Shown: in pieces, positions 8,948 through 17,514 of the stretch
Layout: the number at the start of each line of letters is the position of its first letter
Position numbering within the stretch: position 1 is the stretch's first letter
Source: Phycisphaeraceae bacterium
GTDB lineage: Bacteria > Planctomycetota > Phycisphaerae > Phycisphaerales > Zrk34
Assembly (NCBI GenBank): GCA_028284925.1
Contig: JANQQT010000300.1
Location: forward strand, 1-61,908
DNA length: 61,908 bases
Reading direction: 5' to 3'
Position numbers and translations under genes: made by a program
Notes under the pieces: model-generated
Seen by the model: the letters and a program-made list of their open reading frames with translations, nothing else
What the model was told of the DNA's origin: nothing
Databases searched by the model: none

Positions 8948-10417
8948 ATGCTGACTTTGGATACAGGCACAGCTTCGAAAGACTGTACAGGGCATTCTCG
9001 GCGTGATTTTTTGCGTGTGGGTGCTTTAGGCATGTCGGCATTGACCTTGCCTCAGTTCCTGGCGGCGAAGAGTGCATCGGCGGGGTCCACCCAGACATCC
9101 TTTATCAAGGACAAGGCCGTCGTTCTGTTGTACCTTTCCGGCGGGGCGAGTCATATTGAGACGTTCAATCCCAATATGGACGTGCCCGCTCCGTTTTGCA
9201 GCATGACGGGTGAGGTGAAGACCTCGCTGAAGGGCGTGACGTTTGGGGGCACGTTTCCGAAATTGGCCCGTCATGCACATGAGATGGCGATGATTCGTTC
9301 ATTTGCTCATCCGGTGGGCGGGCATGAGCAGGCGCATGTACACGTTTTGTCTGGTGGATTAGATTCGGGCAAACCGGATCGTGAGTTTTTCAGTATTGGA
9401 TCTATGTATGCCCGATTGAGAGGGACGTCGAATCCCAAGACGGGGATGCCGACTTATGGGCTGTTGACTGAGAAAGAGGTGGACGGGCAATACCGCAAGG
9501 AGTTGGGTCGTGTGGTCAAAGGCTCGGCACCGGGATCGCTTGGTGGGGCGTATGGTCCTTTGAATTACGAAGGGGAAGATGAAGAAGGTGCGAAGGGCGG
9601 AAGGAAACGCAGGTCGCGCAAGTCGCGAAATAAGAGTTCGCGATCCTTGATGGATGATATGAAGTTGACGATTAAGGCGGACCGACTTGGGAATCGCAAG
9701 GCTTTGCTCGGCGAGCTTGATACGCTGCGGCGTGGGTTTGACCGCCATCAGCAATTTGGCACGCTTGATAAGTATCAGGAGCAGGCTTATGACCTGGTGC
9801 TCGGTTCTGCCGGGAAAGCATTTGACCTTTCAGGTGAGGATCCGAAACTGGTTCAGGCGTATGACACTTCAAGGATGATGATTGGTCATAAGGTATTTCG
9901 CAAGTCGACGCTTGGGAAGCAGATGCTTATGGCCAGGCGACTGGTTGAGGCGGGGTGCGGATTCATAACGGTCCATTCTGCCGGTTGGGATATGCATGCG
10001 GATGGCAATAATCCCGGAATGATCAAAGGGATGAACATGCTTGGGAGTACGCTGGATCAAGCTGTTTCCGCATTTCTGGCGGATGTGCGGCAGCGGGGAT
10101 TGTCGGACAAGATCCTGCTGGTTATTACGGGTGATTTTGGTCGCACGCCGACGATCAACAAACGCGGCGGAAGGGATCATTGGGCGAGACTGGGAACTCT
10201 GGCATTTGCGGGTGGTGGTTTAAAGATGGGGCAGGTGGTCGGTCGAGCGGATCGTCGAAACGGCGAGCCTGATTCCGATGCGGTCACCCCGCGTCATATG
10301 ATGGATACGATATTGCATACGGTGTTTGATATGGGGGCGTTGCGTCTGGTTTCCGGGTTGCCGAGGGATTTGATGGGTTTGGTTGAGAGCGCCAATCCAA
10401 TTCACGCGTTGGTCTGA
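8948..10417 (+). CDS. DUF1501 family protein with Tat signal
   Basis: The 489-residue protein begins with SRRDFLRVGALGMSALTL (residues 17-34), a twin-arginine export signal. The body matches the planctomycetal DUF1501 family, which has an alkaline-phosphatase/sulfatase-like fold: LLYLSGGASHIETFNPN near residue 58, FPKLARHAHEMAMIRSFAH, GHEQAHVHVL, VHSAGWDMH and the C-terminal GDFGRTP and GRDHW motifs. The biochemical activity is unknown. In planctomycetes it is normally paired with DUF1549/DUF1553 cytochrome-like genes; none is adjacent. A basic low-complexity insert (GGRKRRSRKSRNKSSRS, about residue 218) is unusual. CTGAGG precedes the ATG weakly. Confidence 0.92.
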   Translation: MLTLDTGTASKDCTGHSRRDFLRVGALGMSALTLPQFLAAKSASAGSTQTSFIKDKAVVLLYLSGGASHIETFNPNMDVPAPFCSMTGEVKTSLKGVTFGGTFPKLARHAHEMAMIRSFAHPVGGHEQAHVHVLSGGLDSGKPDREFFSIGSMYARLRGTSNPKTGMPTYGLLTEKEVDGQYRKELGRVVKGSAPGSLGGAYGPLNYEGEDEEGAKGGRKRRSRKSRNKSSRSLMDDMKLTIKADRLGNRKALLGELDTLRRGFDRHQQFGTLDKYQEQAYDLVLGSAGKAFDLSGEDPKLVQAYDTSRMMIGHKVFRKSTLGKQMLMARRLVEAGCGFITVHSAGWDMHADGNNPGMIKGMNMLGSTLDQAVSAFLADVRQRGLSDKILLVITGDFGRTPTINKRGGRDHWARLGTLAFAGGGLKMGQVVGRADRRNGEPDSDAVTPRHMMDTILHTVFDMGALRLVSGLPRDLMGLVESANPIHALV

Positions 10418-10618
10418 ATTTACGCATATATAACACAATTTTTACGTTAAACCATGGCATTTACAATGTGGTGAAAGACTTTGTACGCAATAGGCGTATA
10501 CTGCCACTGTATTGTTATAAGCGGGTATACCAAGTTGTGTATGACCGCTTTTCCCGATTTGACTGGTGGCCTCGTTGGACTCCAAGCCGATCGAGAATCA
10601 TGAGCCTGGAGCCCTGGT

Positions 10619-10912
10619 ATGAAACTTTATGTTGGAAATTTAGCGTACTCGACGACCGAGGATACGCTGCACGCGGAGTTTGGCGTGTTTGGAAAGGTCG
10701 ATGACGTGGCAATTATTACCGATCGTCAGACGGGTCGTCCTCGTGGATTCGCTTTTGTGACGATGGCGGATGATGGGGAAGGCAGCACGGCGATTGAAAA
10801 GCTCAATGGTGTTGATATTGATGGTCGTTCGATTGTCGTGAATGAAGCGAAGCCGAAGACGGACCGCGGTGGGCGCGGCGGCGGAGGAGGTGGCGGCGGG
10901 CGCAGGTGGTAA
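10619..10912 (+). CDS. Small RNA-binding protein (RRM, glycine-rich tail)
   Basis: The 97-residue product is a single RNA-recognition motif followed by a short Gly/Arg tail. RNP2 is LYVGNL (residues 3-8) and RNP1 is RGFAFVTM (about residues 42-49); both carry the aromatic residues that stack on RNA bases. Such proteins in cyanobacteria and planctomycetes bind single-stranded RNA and are often stress or cold responsive. GGAG lies upstream of the ATG, and an intrinsic terminator 27 bases after the stop makes it a single-gene unit. The target RNA is unknown. Confidence 0.93.
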   Translation: MKLYVGNLAYSTTEDTLHAEFGVFGKVDDVAIITDRQTGRPRGFAFVTMADDGEGSTAIEKLNGVDIDGRSIVVNEAKPKTDRGGRGGGGGGGGRRW

Positions 10913-10938
10913 GTGGGGTTGTAAGTGTTGAAGAAACG

Positions 10939-10972
10939 AAAACCGGTCGTAGATGTGCGGCCGGTTTTTTTA
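10939..10972 (+). terminator. Intrinsic terminator of the RRM gene
   Basis: AAACCGGTCG pairs with CGGCCGGTTT (one G-U pair) around an eight-base loop and is followed by six or more T. It ends transcription of the RRM gene. Confidence 0.85.
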
Positions 10973-11107
10973 TGAAGGGATCGGAACGGTTTAGCTGTGG
11001 AGGATGGAGTATGCCTTACCGACGCGTACTTGCTAATGTGAGGATGTAACGTTTCCGAAATCCCTGTGGTTCGACAAATGTAAAGGGGTACTTTCTGAAG
11101 GAATCGG

Positions 11108-12412
11108 ATGAATGATCGCGTAAAAACTTTGAATGATGCTCCTGTTCGCGAGCGATCGTATGTGTTGTATTGGATGGTCGCCTATCGGCGGGCAACGTCG
11201 AATTTTGCGTTACAACATGCCGCAGCTCTTGCACGATCGCTTCGCAAACCCCTTCTCGTTTACGAGCCACTGTCGTCAGAGTGTCGCTGGGCATGTGACC
11301 GGTTTCATCAGTTTGTTTATGAAGGTATGCAGGAGAATGCGCGGCGATTTGCGGCGAAGGGTGTCGGGTATGTGGCGGATTTGTCGCCTAAGGGGCGGCT
11401 GTTGGAGTTGGCCGGGGATGCCTGTGTTGTTGTGACCGATGACTGGCCCTGCTTTTTTATACCTCGCATGCAGGAGCGGGCTGCGGAATTGCTTGATGTG
11501 AAGTTGGACGCAGTGGATTCAAACGGTCTGTTCCCCATGAGGGCAACCGAGCGGGTCTTCCTGACTGCCGCATCGTTTCGCAGGTTTCTCCAGAAGCGGG
11601 AAGCGGATACGCATCCGGTTGCTAATCCGTTGAGAAATGTCCCGCCTATGGATAGGTGTGAGTTGCCTGAATTGGATCTATCAAGCCTGCCGATTGATCA
11701 CCAGGTTAAGCCGGTAGATCTCAAAGGTGGTACGCGAGAGGCCGAGAGGGTTTTGAAACGGTTTATGAGTGGAAGAGAGTCGCGATATGCCGAGGATCGC
11801 AATGTTCCGGACCTAGAGGCGACGAGTGGTTTGTCGCCGTACCTGCACTTTGGACATATCTCGGCGCATCAGGTGGCAGATTCCGTCGAGTCTCCGGAAT
11901 TCCTTGACCAGCTCAAGGTCTGGCGTGAGTTGGGTTATAATTTCTGTGCGCATCGGGAGGATTATGACCAGTTTGAATCACTTGCACCGTGGGCGCGTCT
12001 GACGTTGGAGGAACGCGCTTCAGATCCTCGTGAGCATGTGTATACGCTCGAAGAGTTTGAACGGGGCGAGACCCATGATCCTCTATGGAATGCGGCTCAG
12101 AATCAGCTGGTTCAGGAAGGGATTATTCATAACTATCTAAGAATGCTATGGGGGAAGAAGATACTGGAGTGGTCGGCCTCCCCGCGCGACGCATTGACAA
12201 CCATGATCGAATTGAACAATAAGTACGCGCTGGATGGCCGTGATCCGAACTCCTACAGCGGTATTTTTTGGATTCTGGGTCGATATGATCGAGCGTGGGG
12301 GCCTCGCCGTCCCGTGTTTGGCACGATTCGATATATGAGTTCGAAGAACACATATCGCAAGACTCGGGTGAGGCGATATTTGGAACGGTTTGATAGCGGG
12401 TGCTCAAATTAA
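11108..12412 (+). CDS. phr: Deoxyribodipyrimidine photolyase, class II
   Basis: The 434-residue protein repairs cyclobutane pyrimidine dimers using blue light and FAD. The N-terminal Rossmann-like antenna domain contains YVLYWMVAYRRATSNFAL. The C-terminal catalytic domain has YLHFGHISAHQVA, ELGYNFCAHREDYDQFESL, and the class II signature NNKYALDGRDPNSYSG with WILGRYDRAWG and VFGTIRYMSS. These motifs separate class II enzymes from the microbial class I PhrB. The length is normal for the class. It stands alone after the RRM terminator. The ATG at 11108 has GAAGGAA upstream. Confidence 0.95.
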   Translation: MNDRVKTLNDAPVRERSYVLYWMVAYRRATSNFALQHAAALARSLRKPLLVYEPLSSECRWACDRFHQFVYEGMQENARRFAAKGVGYVADLSPKGRLLELAGDACVVVTDDWPCFFIPRMQERAAELLDVKLDAVDSNGLFPMRATERVFLTAASFRRFLQKREADTHPVANPLRNVPPMDRCELPELDLSSLPIDHQVKPVDLKGGTREAERVLKRFMSGRESRYAEDRNVPDLEATSGLSPYLHFGHISAHQVADSVESPEFLDQLKVWRELGYNFCAHREDYDQFESLAPWARLTLEERASDPREHVYTLEEFERGETHDPLWNAAQNQLVQEGIIHNYLRMLWGKKILEWSASPRDALTTMIELNNKYALDGRDPNSYSGIFWILGRYDRAWGPRRPVFGTIRYMSSKNTYRKTRVRRYLERFDSGCSN

Positions 12413-12539
12413 GTGTCGGTCTATTTGAGTTGTCTTATCAGTCGGGATAAAGCTCGCGTTTCCGTTCTGTTGGTGTGAAAAGCGCTTTATGCAATGATGA
12501 TCAACCTAGAGGTATCGAGGCCGGGCGTGTGAAAGGAGT

Positions 12540-13027
12540 ATGGGTGTATATCGAAAGCGAGCGACCAGGCATGGGGCGGATGGAGATAGACATCGGTCGA
12601 CGCGGCGGGTTCTGCGCGTGATCGGGTCGGTGGTCGCATTGTTTGGAGTCGGATTTACGATTGTCGGACTCGGTAGTTTATATTCATCGTTTGGTTCATT
12701 TGGTATCGAGGGGCCTAAGTATTTTGTTGTGCGTTTGTGGGTTTGCCGTTGATTGATGTGGGCATTGCGATTTCCAAGTTTGCATGTCTTGGTGCGGTGA
12801 GTCGATAAGTGGTGTCCGGGGTGGCGCGGGTAGGCAAGGACATCGTGAATCAGATGGCGGAGAGCCAAACACTGGGACCGTTGGCTATCTGGCTGCCTGT
12901 TCCTGTGCGTGCATCTGTTGGAGCAAGCGCCGAAGACTATTGGAATTCACTTGAAATGTGGTGGTCGAAAACCGACACGCTGTGTTTCCGCGTCGAGAAT
13001 CTATCTGGATTCAAGGAAGCATGGTAA
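12540..13027 (+). pseudogene. Frameshifted small membrane protein with degenerate zinc ribbon
   Basis: Frame 1 of this region encodes a basic N-terminus, a hydrophobic segment (VIGSVVALFGVGFTIVGLGSL) and FGSFGIEGPKYF before the frame is lost near 12720. The next frame continues as CCAFVGLPLIDVGIAISKF and then reaches a stop. A further frame from about 12809 gives VGKDIVNQMAE. Near 12962 another frame reads VENRHAVFPRRESI, which resembles a C-terminal zinc ribbon (CG-EN-A-FC--CG) with its cysteines replaced. The pieces together match, from memory, a family of small membrane proteins (PKYFWC-FVG-PL, then VxKDxxNYMA, then a zinc ribbon). I read this as one decayed gene with at least two frameshifts. 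A set of sequencing errors is the alternative. Confidence 0.45.
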
Positions 13028-13070
13028 GTGGTGATTTTGGTAGGGCCAAGCGAGGTATGTCCGTAGCTGT

Positions 13071-13985
13071 TCAGAGTTTTAACAGTGCATCCAGGAAACT
13101 CATGCCCTCACCTTTCTTCTTGACAGCCATTAGGGGGACGCCGGTGCGCCAAATCATCCGTTCCGTAGTGCTTGCCAAGAGTAAACCTGCACCTTTGCGA
13201 CGTCCACGTGCGCCTATCACAACCAAATCCGATGCCTGTTTCTTCAGCACCTGATCGATGGCATCGGCGGTCGAACCCTTCGCTAATTCAAAATGTGGGC
13301 GAATAGTCACCCCGGAAGTATCAAATTTCTCAAGGAACTGTTCGTATGCTCTTTGCGCATGGCCTCTCATTATCTCAGCAAATTCTTCGTAGGTTTTTCC
13401 TGCCTTGTAATATCCCATCGGTACACGATATACGTAAAGACAGACAATCCGGGATTGCTCGATATGGCGGGAAATCTCTAATGCTTCTTCAAATGCGAGG
13501 TTGATTTCATTATGAAAATCTACTGGGACCAACATGGATTTTAAATCAGAGGTACTTCCATGCGGGACAATCAAAACACTGCAGGGGGCTTTGCGCGCCA
13601 GCCTTTCAGGTACACCACCACTTTCTTTCTTCCGAGCAGCACGTCCGGAAATAACTAAATCAATGTCGTGATGCCGGATCAATTCTAGTAATTCAAGTAC
13701 GACCGAACCCCTCGCAACATCGTAAAATACTTCTGGCCCGTCGTCAGATAAAAAATGTTCGTTAACGTACGCTTCCATCTTTTCCTGAACCGTTTCATCC
13801 AGACCTTGTATGGTTTGCGGATACTCCTCTCTGATCGAGAGTGGAATCTCGTCAGGCTCGGCAACGTGGGCAAAATATACGCGCTCTGCCTCCGCATGGC
13901 GGCTGATCATCGCGGCATATCGCAGCGTATCGACATCCCGATTGTCAAGTTTCAGGGTAACGAAAATACGACGGAATTTATACAT
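13071..13985 (-). CDS. Tandem universal stress protein (UspA family)
   Basis: The 304-residue protein consists of two Usp domains, about residues 1-145 and 150-290. Each begins with a beta strand (RRIFVTLKL; LKSMLVPVDF) and ends with a strand carrying a nucleotide-loop-like sequence. The second domain has GARGRRKGAGLLLAST, close to the ATP motif G-x2-G-x9-G-S/T but with Ala for the last Gly; the first (SGRAARKKESGG) is more degenerate. Tandem Usp proteins typically bind ATP or other ligands and respond to stress. The upstream region has no clear partner gene. The start ATG at 13985 is the only strong candidate and precedes YKFRRIFVTL. Confidence 0.9.
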   Translation of the reverse strand: MYKFRRIFVTLKLDNRDVDTLRYAAMISRHAEAERVYFAHVAEPDEIPLSIREEYPQTIQGLDETVQEKMEAYVNEHFLSDDGPEVFYDVARGSVVLELLELIRHHDIDLVISGRAARKKESGGVPERLARKAPCSVLIVPHGSTSDLKSMLVPVDFHNEINLAFEEALEISRHIEQSRIVCLYVYRVPMGYYKAGKTYEEFAEIMRGHAQRAYEQFLEKFDTSGVTIRPHFELAKGSTADAIDQVLKKQASDLVVIGARGRRKGAGLLLASTTERMIWRTGVPLMAVKKKGEGMSFLDALLKL

Positions 13986-14271
13986 GGCAGTACCTCACCA
14001 ACTTAAGGGCAATTTCCGCAGCAACATGATAGCAAGCGACTACTAAATTCTCCCTTCCTCAAGGTGGCCCTTCTCCTAATACCTGATCGGGTATTTGGGT
14101 TAGGATTTCGACTGCCGTAAGATGCATATCGTCCATTTGAATTGCCTAGCCAGAATCGAATGGTCAACGGCCTGTGGCTCTCCCAACGCTTTTGCACCGA
14201 GACGCTGGGGGCGGGCCATCATTGTGAAGTGGTTGAACAGAAAGGGTGCAAGATGAACGCCGCTCCCTCGC

Positions 14272-14661
14272 ATGCAGTTCGTCCAAGCCCGTCGCATCAT
14301 CGTTATCCATCCCCATCACATGGCCAGTCTCAGGACACGGATGTGGGCGTGTATGGCGGGTAAGCCTGCGTTGACGGCGAGAATAAAGACAGGATCGTTG
14401 GATGGGATACGCGCTTACCATGGGGTGAAGGACCAGCGTGTCGTTATGTGCGGTAACTTCGAAGATACGGGTGTGATTGCGGTGACGTATCGGCGGCATG
14501 AACCGGGTGAATGTTGGGTGCTCGAGCGGGGAATTGCCCTGGCAGCCCCGGTGCGAGATTTGTGGAGAATGCGAGTTAAACCGGCGGAACGAGCGTCAAG
14601 GTCGAAATCCTTTCCCGTAGGATGGGCGGAGAGGGCTTTGCAGACCGCCGACGCAATGTAA
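14272..14661 (+). CDS. Hypothetical protein, doubtful
   Basis: This 129-codon frame gives a basic protein with no recognised domain. From about codon 45 (GSLDGIRAYHGVKDQ) to codon 105 its codon choice resembles that of the neighbouring plus-strand genes (GTG, GCG, GGT, CGG), which is why I list it. There is no convincing ribosome site at the ATG, and the first 40 residues look non-coding. It may be a gene remnant whose start is lost, or a spurious frame. Confidence 0.22.
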   Translation: MQFVQARRIIVIHPHHMASLRTRMWACMAGKPALTARIKTGSLDGIRAYHGVKDQRVVMCGNFEDTGVIAVTYRRHEPGECWVLERGIALAAPVRDLWRMRVKPAERASRSKSFPVGWAERALQTADAM

Positions 14662-14841
14662 GGTGTGGGATGGCGGAGCGCTTGGAAGGCGTTCCAGGGG
14701 GCACTTTGTCAAGTTTTATTGTGGTTCAATTGAGCTTAATCGGATAGAGGAGAACGAGGGTTGTGGTGATGGTTCGATCTGCGCTACTGGTGGGGAGTGG
14801 TTTGGTGTTTTCAGTACGGGCGTAGCCCAGGTGTAGCGCGG

Positions 14842-14876
14842 AAATAAAAACGCCACGGCGGTTAAGCTGTAGCGTT
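14842..14876 (-). terminator. Intrinsic terminator downstream of tRNA-Arg
   Basis: On the minus strand AACGCTAC pairs with GTGGCGTT (one G-U pair) and is followed by TTTTTATTT. It lies 35 bases after the tRNA and would end its transcript. Confidence 0.7.
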
Positions 14877-14910
14877 CCACAACCCTTTGGTATCAAAGGG
14901 CTTGCGAATA

Positions 14911-14984
14911 CACGCGGCAGGACTCGAACCTGCAACCGTCTGGTTCGAAGCCAGAAGCTCTATCCAATTGAGCTACGCGTGCGG
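14911..14984 (-). tRNA. tRNA-Arg (anticodon TCG)
   Basis: The minus strand folds into a complete cloverleaf: acceptor GCACGCG with CGCGTGT, D arm GCTC/GAGC, anticodon arm TCTGG/CCAGA around CTTCGAA, and T arm GCAGG/CCTGC around TTCGAGT. The central TCG of the anticodon loop reads CGN arginine codons. Position 1 G pairs with U72 (wobble), which is slightly unusual. No CCA is encoded. The tRNA is isolated from other RNA genes. Confidence 0.95.
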
Positions 14985-15103
14985 GTTGGCCGACAGGTCG
15001 GCGAGGGGATTATACCCGGACAGGAAGGAGCTTTCCTTGCCAGACGTCGGATCATCCACTACCCTATCGTTTTGAACCAATTCACATGAGAGGAATACGA
15101 CTT

Positions 15104-16075
15104 ATGGATACGCCTGACCGTCGGGAAGCATCAATTTCCCGCAGGAATTTGCTAAGGGATAGTTCGTTTGCCGCGATTTCGGCCGCCGCGTTCGCCTCGG
15201 CGGGTTGTAGTTCATTCCCGACCACCGAGTGTGGTCCACGAGGATCAGCCGTTGTGAAAGGTCGCATCAAACAGTCTGTGGTTGGGTGGTGTTTTGCCGA
15301 CCAGTTCAAGACGATCGACAAGACTTGCCAGGTAGCGCGTGATCTCGGCTGTGTGTCTGTGGAACTTGCGCCGCCGAGTGATTGGGCGACGTTGAAGAAG
15401 TATGGCCTGGTTTGTGCGATTGCGCCCAATGGTATGCCGGGCGCGCCTTTCATTAAGGGATTTAACAACCCGAAGTATCACGATCAGGTAATTGCAAGCA
15501 CGAAAAAGGTGATCGATGCTTGTGCTGATGCCGGCTTCGGACGCGTGATTGCGTTTACGGGGTACAAGTACAATGATGCGGAGGATCCAAAGTCCGGTGA
15601 AATATCGTTGGAGCAGGGGGCCAAGAACTGCGTAGAGGGATTCAAGAAGATCGTCGGTTATGCGGAAGAGAAGAAGGTGATGATCTGCCTTGAGCATTTG
15701 AACACGCGGGACGATTCAGACCCAATGAAGGGACATCCCGGTTATCAGGGAGACGATGTGGATTATTGCGTGGATATCATCAAGGCGGTGGGGTCGCCCA
15801 ATTTGAAACTGCTCTTCGATATCTATCATGTGCAGATCATGAATGGCGATTTGGTCCGAAGGATTCATCAGCACAAGGATTACATCGGGCATATTCACAC
15901 GGCAGGAAATCCCGGGCGAAATGAATTGCATGGCGAGACGCAGGAGATTAATTATCCTGCGGTGATGCGGGCGCTTCTGGATATCAATTACCAGGGGTAC
16001 GTCGGGCAGGAGTTTATTCCGGTGAATAAGGCCGAAGATTCTTTGAGGACGGCCGTGGAGATGTGTGACGTCTAA
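15104..16075 (+). CDS. Exported TIM-barrel sugar isomerase-like protein (hydroxypyruvate isomerase family)
   Basis: I start at the ATG at 15104, six codons inside the longest frame, because AGGA lies nine bases before it. The 323-residue product has SRRNLLRDSSFAA (residues 12-24), a twin-arginine signal, followed by a Cys at 35. The mature part is an AP-endonuclease-2/xylose-isomerase-like TIM barrel of the Hyi type: VGWCFADQF, SVELAPPSDW, ICLEHLNTR, LLFDIYHVQIMNGD, IGHIHTAGNPGRNEL and GYVGQEFIP. The Glu, Asp, His and Glu in these motifs are the usual metal ligands. It probably isomerises a small sugar or hydroxypyruvate, but periplasmic planctomycetal members have no proven substrate. Confidence 0.88.
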   Translation: MDTPDRREASISRRNLLRDSSFAAISAAAFASAGCSSFPTTECGPRGSAVVKGRIKQSVVGWCFADQFKTIDKTCQVARDLGCVSVELAPPSDWATLKKYGLVCAIAPNGMPGAPFIKGFNNPKYHDQVIASTKKVIDACADAGFGRVIAFTGYKYNDAEDPKSGEISLEQGAKNCVEGFKKIVGYAEEKKVMICLEHLNTRDDSDPMKGHPGYQGDDVDYCVDIIKAVGSPNLKLLFDIYHVQIMNGDLVRRIHQHKDYIGHIHTAGNPGRNELHGETQEINYPAVMRALLDINYQGYVGQEFIPVNKAEDSLRTAVEMCDV

Positions 16076-16104
16076 GACACGTTCAGAGTGTATCGAAATA
16101 ATCG

Positions 16105-16132
16105 CCGAGTCGCGTCCTGCGGCTCGGTTTTT
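16105..16132 (+). terminator. Intrinsic terminator of the TIM-barrel gene
   Basis: CCGAGTCG pairs with CGGCTCGG (one G-U pair) around a seven-base loop, followed by five T. It lies 30 bases after the stop codon. Confidence 0.82.
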
Positions 16133-16195
16133 CTTTGGCAGCCGACGGAGATTGTTTAGGCGATTGTGGTGTCTTAACGAGGATTGGACAGTGGA

Positions 16196-17005
16196 TCACA
16201 GCTTTTCGTTGTCCATGGCCTCTCCGGCAGATTCTTCGCTGACACCTGAGACGTCTTGCCCAGTGGAATCTTCTTCATCGCCGCCGCCATCGCTGTCTTC
16301 GATATCTTCAAACATCGCATCGCTGGTGACGGACGTAGTTTCCAGAATTCGATTGATTTTTTTTCTTACAAACGGAAGGAACGGGACATTTTCGATGCGT
16401 CGCAAAACCTTTGCGCCGCGTGCATCAAACACGATCAGTGTGCCGGAAAGGCAAATGATCAATTCCAGCCAATCGGGATAGCTGCTGCGGACCGTCTTGG
16501 CGCCACGTGCCAAGCTGAGGTCGCGCCGACCGAATGAGTACAGTTCAAACTCATTGTGCGTGATGCGCCAGCGATGGCTTAGGCGCGACCACACCAGCAT
16601 GATGCAAAAGGGTACAGCAAGCAAGATGCTAATTGCCAGACCCAGGTTAAAGTCATACTTGATATCCAAATCGGCAAAGATCGTGTAGATGTTGGCGTAG
16701 AGAAGGATCTCTTTTTCGTGGAGGAACATTCCCAGAAAAGTAATCGCGCTGATGACAACAAGCCAGAAGATGGCGTAATTGCGTTCGAGATCGATGCCCA
16801 TCGCGACGATGACGAAAAGGCAGGTCCAAATGTAAGTCCAACCGGCGATTTCAGCATTGATATTTCCAACGAAGAGGATGTCCAGGAGCCAGAGAAACAC
16901 GCCCATGAAGATAATCGGCCAGGTGAATAACAGTTTGGGATAGGCAAAAAACTTGATCTCTCGTGGGAGAGTCTTGCCTGATTTTTTCGATTTGTCGCTA
17001 CTCAT
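16196..17005 (-). CDS. Membrane protein of unknown function, four predicted helices
   Basis: The 269-residue protein has a basic N-terminus (MSSDKSKKSGK), four predicted transmembrane helices (about residues 27-46, 53-70, 76-93 and 121-140) and then a soluble domain of about 85 residues with HRWRITHNEFELYSFGRRD, which resembles the start of a bacterial PH-like (bPH) domain. The tail is very acidic (GGGDEEDS). I do not recognise a family. It lies upstream of, and divergent from, the GTPase operon, so a shared regulatory region is possible, but no functional link is shown. The start ATG follows GATTCA and is not strongly supported. Confidence 0.65.
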   Translation of the reverse strand: MSSDKSKKSGKTLPREIKFFAYPKLLFTWPIIFMGVFLWLLDILFVGNINAEIAGWTYIWTCLFVIVAMGIDLERNYAIFWLVVISAITFLGMFLHEKEILLYANIYTIFADLDIKYDFNLGLAISILLAVPFCIMLVWSRLSHRWRITHNEFELYSFGRRDLSLARGAKTVRSSYPDWLELIICLSGTLIVFDARGAKVLRRIENVPFLPFVRKKINRILETTSVTSDAMFEDIEDSDGGGDEEDSTGQDVSGVSEESAGEAMDNEKL

Positions 17006-17514
17006 GCATCACCAACCTGTTTGATTCACGTTCGCGGCGCATTCGATTCACCGATGAATCGTCCACATCGCTGTACCCTCACACTAACTTGATGAGCAAT
17101 GAATCTCAACTCTCGGCGCAGTGGATGGGATCAAGTTGTGGCAAATTCGGCTTGGACACGCCGGATTTTCGCATGCACGACAGTATTCTTGATGCGAACG
17201 AGTCGTTATCGGGTAGATGGGGCATATGGGTAAGATAAACATACAACCAATATTTGGTCTGAAGTAAGACATGATGTAAAGGAATAGCTTTGTACATGGC
17301 GGGTATTGAAACAGGGTGAGAGTCGCGCACATCGGGTGATGATTGAGCTTTCGCTAAATCGATGATTTCGTACAATAAAGGACCATGAATGGCCAGATTT
17401 TACGTAATGAAAGTGTTTTCCTGTCGTATGAGTGTAATAGAGGCAATAGTGCATCGTAGGGAGTAGCATGGCCTCAGGGTGTAGGGGAGCGGATTGGAAT
17501 TTGGAGTACCACGC
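17006..17514. other. 509-bp divergent intergenic region upstream of the GTPase operon
   Basis: This region separates the membrane-protein gene (minus) from the GTPase operon (plus) and should carry their promoters. It is AT-rich. I see no gene: the short frames have no ribosome site. A TACAAT near 17370 could be a -10 box, but no matching -35 lies at the right distance, so I do not call a promoter. Confidence 0.5.

Larger units (their letters stand above)
13986..15103. other. 1.1-kb region with one tRNA and otherwise no confident gene
   Basis: Between the Usp gene and the TIM-barrel gene I find only tRNA-Arg with its terminator (listed separately) and one coding-like open frame at 14272-14661. 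Bases 13986-14271 and 14662-14841 hold no gene I can support. There is a short hairpin, AATACC/GGTATT, near 14078-14095 with no T-run, so it is not called a terminator. Confidence 0.5.

Noticed and set aside
8694-9098. Minus-strand open frame of 134 codons across the DUF1501 start
   Set aside because: It has no motif or ribosome site and lies opposite a well-supported gene.
10418-10618. dif-like TACGCATAT ... TTTACGTTAAAC after the DUF1501 gene
   Set aside because: The arms resemble Xer half-sites but the spacing is too long.
17370-17375. TACAAT as a -10 box before the GTPase operon
   Set aside because: No acceptable -35 is 15-19 bases upstream.
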